Part shown: positions 4,675 to 5,490 of the stretch, piece by piece
Layout: each line of letters begins with the position of its first letter
Numbering within the stretch: the stretch's first letter is position 1
Assembly (NCBI GenBank): GCA_945926565.1
Contig: CAMELY010000098.1
Location: 1 to 5,490, forward strand
Direction of reading: 5' to 3'
DNA from: an uncultured Clostridia bacterium
GTDB taxonomy: Bacteria > Bacillota > Clostridia > Oscillospirales > Oscillospiraceae
DNA length: 5,490 nt
The notes under the pieces: generated by a model
Told to the model about the DNA's origin: nothing
Databases searched by the model: none
The model's input: only the letters and a program-made list of their open reading frames with translations
Made by a program: the position numbers and the translations under genes

Positions 4675-5490
4675 TCACACCTCAACTTTTTCCAGATTTG
4701 CGAAGGAGATCGCAGCCAGCACCACAAAGCCCAGCGCCATGGTGACCGCCACCGGGCCGGCGCCGATGCCGTCGCCGGAGGAGGCCAGGCCGAAGTTGTG
4801 GGAAATGGCCGCACCTACCAAAAAGCCCATGACGGTGACGGCGGAGTCGGTGTTGCCCTCTCCCGCCAGAATCAGCTGGCGCAGGGGGCAGCCGCCCAGC
4901 AGGACAGAGCCCCAGCCCACCATGGCCATGCCCAGCAGGTTCCACAGGCCGTCAGTGTGGGCAATGGGCTGATCGGCGAAGGAGAAGTGGACGCCGTTGC
5001 CGGTGATCAGATTGCCCACCAGCACCGCCACGAAGATGGCCACAAAGGCGGAGATCAGCCGGAAGTCCCGGAACATGACCGCGTCCCGGATGCCGCCCAC
5101 CATGCACAGCCGGGAGCGCTGGGCCAGGCCACCCACAACCAGGGCCACCACCAGGGAGATGGCGATGGGGGCCGCCATGGAGCCGGGGCCCTTGGCGCTG
5201 AACTGGATGAAGGAGGGGGCCGCAATCAGCAGCACCAGCAGCAGCACCATGATGCCGGGGAGAATCAGGCCCTCAGTAGTGGACTGACGATAGGCCCGCT
5301 TGAGGCTGAAGCCCCGGTTGAGAAACTGAATACCGACGAGAATACCCAGCACAAAGCCCACCAGGCCCACCAGGGCATTCAGATCGCCGCCGCCCAGCCG
5401 GATCACCATCCGCAGAGGACAGCCCAGGAAGACCAGTGCGCCGATCATCACAAAGACGCCCAGCAAAAAGCGGAGCATGGGAGAAGAGCC
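4675..5490 (-). CDS. yedE: YedE/YeeE-type membrane transporter, selenium-cluster type (N-terminus cut by window edge)
   Basis: 271 residues are in the window. The reading frame stays open to the right edge (Gly-Ser-Ser-Pro before Met at 5478), and YedE proteins are usually 350-400 residues, so roughly 90-100 N-terminal residues are missing. That Met is internal and not the true start. The sequence is a multi-spanning membrane protein of the sulf_transp/YeeE-YedE family. It contains the characteristic cysteine motifs, numbered from the Met at 5478: FLGCPLRM (Cys20), RSRLCMVGGIRD (Cys125) and LGGCPLRQL (Cys197), followed by AGEGNTDSAV. In YeeE these conserved cysteines lie along the thiosulfate path. 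The two GCPLR repeats reflect internal duplication. The adjoining TusA-like and DUF3343 genes make it likely the clostridial selenium-associated YedE, importing a reduced selenium or sulfur species; the exact substrate is inference. It is first of the three operon genes seen, and its promoter lies outside. Confidence 0.9.
   Translation of the reverse strand, partial: GSSPMLRFLLGVFVMIGALVFLGCPLRMVIRLGGGDLNALVGLVGFVLGILVGIQFLNRGFSLKRAYRQSTTEGLILPGIMVLLLVLLIAAPSFIQFSAKGPGSMAAPIAISLVVALVVGGLAQRSRLCMVGGIRDAVMFRDFRLISAFVAIFVAVLVGNLITGNGVHFSFADQPIAHTDGLWNLLGMAMVGWGSVLLGGCPLRQLILAGEGNTDSAVTVMGFLVGAAISHNFGLASSGDGIGAGPVAVTMALGFVVLAAISFANLEKVEV

Noticed and set aside
4671..4814. N-terminal extension of the TusA-like gene
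   Set aside because: This part overlaps the yedE coding region in another frame, with Trp/Pro/Arg-rich nonsense. The short form starts exactly at the conserved family N-terminus with a good binding site.

Overview
The window looks like a piece of a GC-rich Clostridia chromosome, probably from a gut Oscillospiraceae (Flavonifractor, Pseudoflavonifractor or Lawsonibacter type). This is an inference. It rests on the purine-rich AGGAGG-type ribosome binding sites, a textbook sigma-A promoter, high GC, a clostridial acyl-ACP thioesterase, a selenium/sulfur YedE cluster of the clostridial type, and a palindromic element at the left edge of the kind often scattered through such genomes. No rRNA, tRNA, CRISPR array, transposase or prophage gene is visible.

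Layout from left to right. (1) Positions 11-59 hold a compact double hairpin, probably an interspersed repeat. (2) On the minus strand, 85-813 encodes an acyl-ACP thioesterase. (3) After a divergent intergenic region with a very good promoter (936-964), the plus strand encodes a PsiE-like four-helix membrane protein (997-1491), ending in a strong intrinsic terminator (1509-1543). (4) Convergent to it, 1561-4116 on the minus strand encodes an 851-residue protein. It joins a complete TetM/EF-G-like translational GTPase to a C-terminal NYN/PIN-like nuclease domain resembling Bacillus Rae1 (YacP). (5) Upstream of its own promoter and the preceding terminator lies a minus-strand operon: a YedE-type membrane transporter (cut by the right edge), a small TusA-like sulfur/selenium carrier, and a small DUF3343 protein with a CGTC motif.

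Two things stand out. The YedE, TusA-like and DUF3343 genes are tightly coupled and form a plausible uptake and relay module for selenium or reduced sulfur. The GTPase-nuclease fusion couples an A-site-binding GTPase to a nuclease family whose studied member cuts mRNA in the ribosomal A site. The loop that TetM uses to dislodge tetracycline is replaced in this protein. It is therefore more likely a ribosome rescue or mRNA quality-control factor than a drug-resistance protein, although automated pipelines would probably label it as tetracycline resistance.
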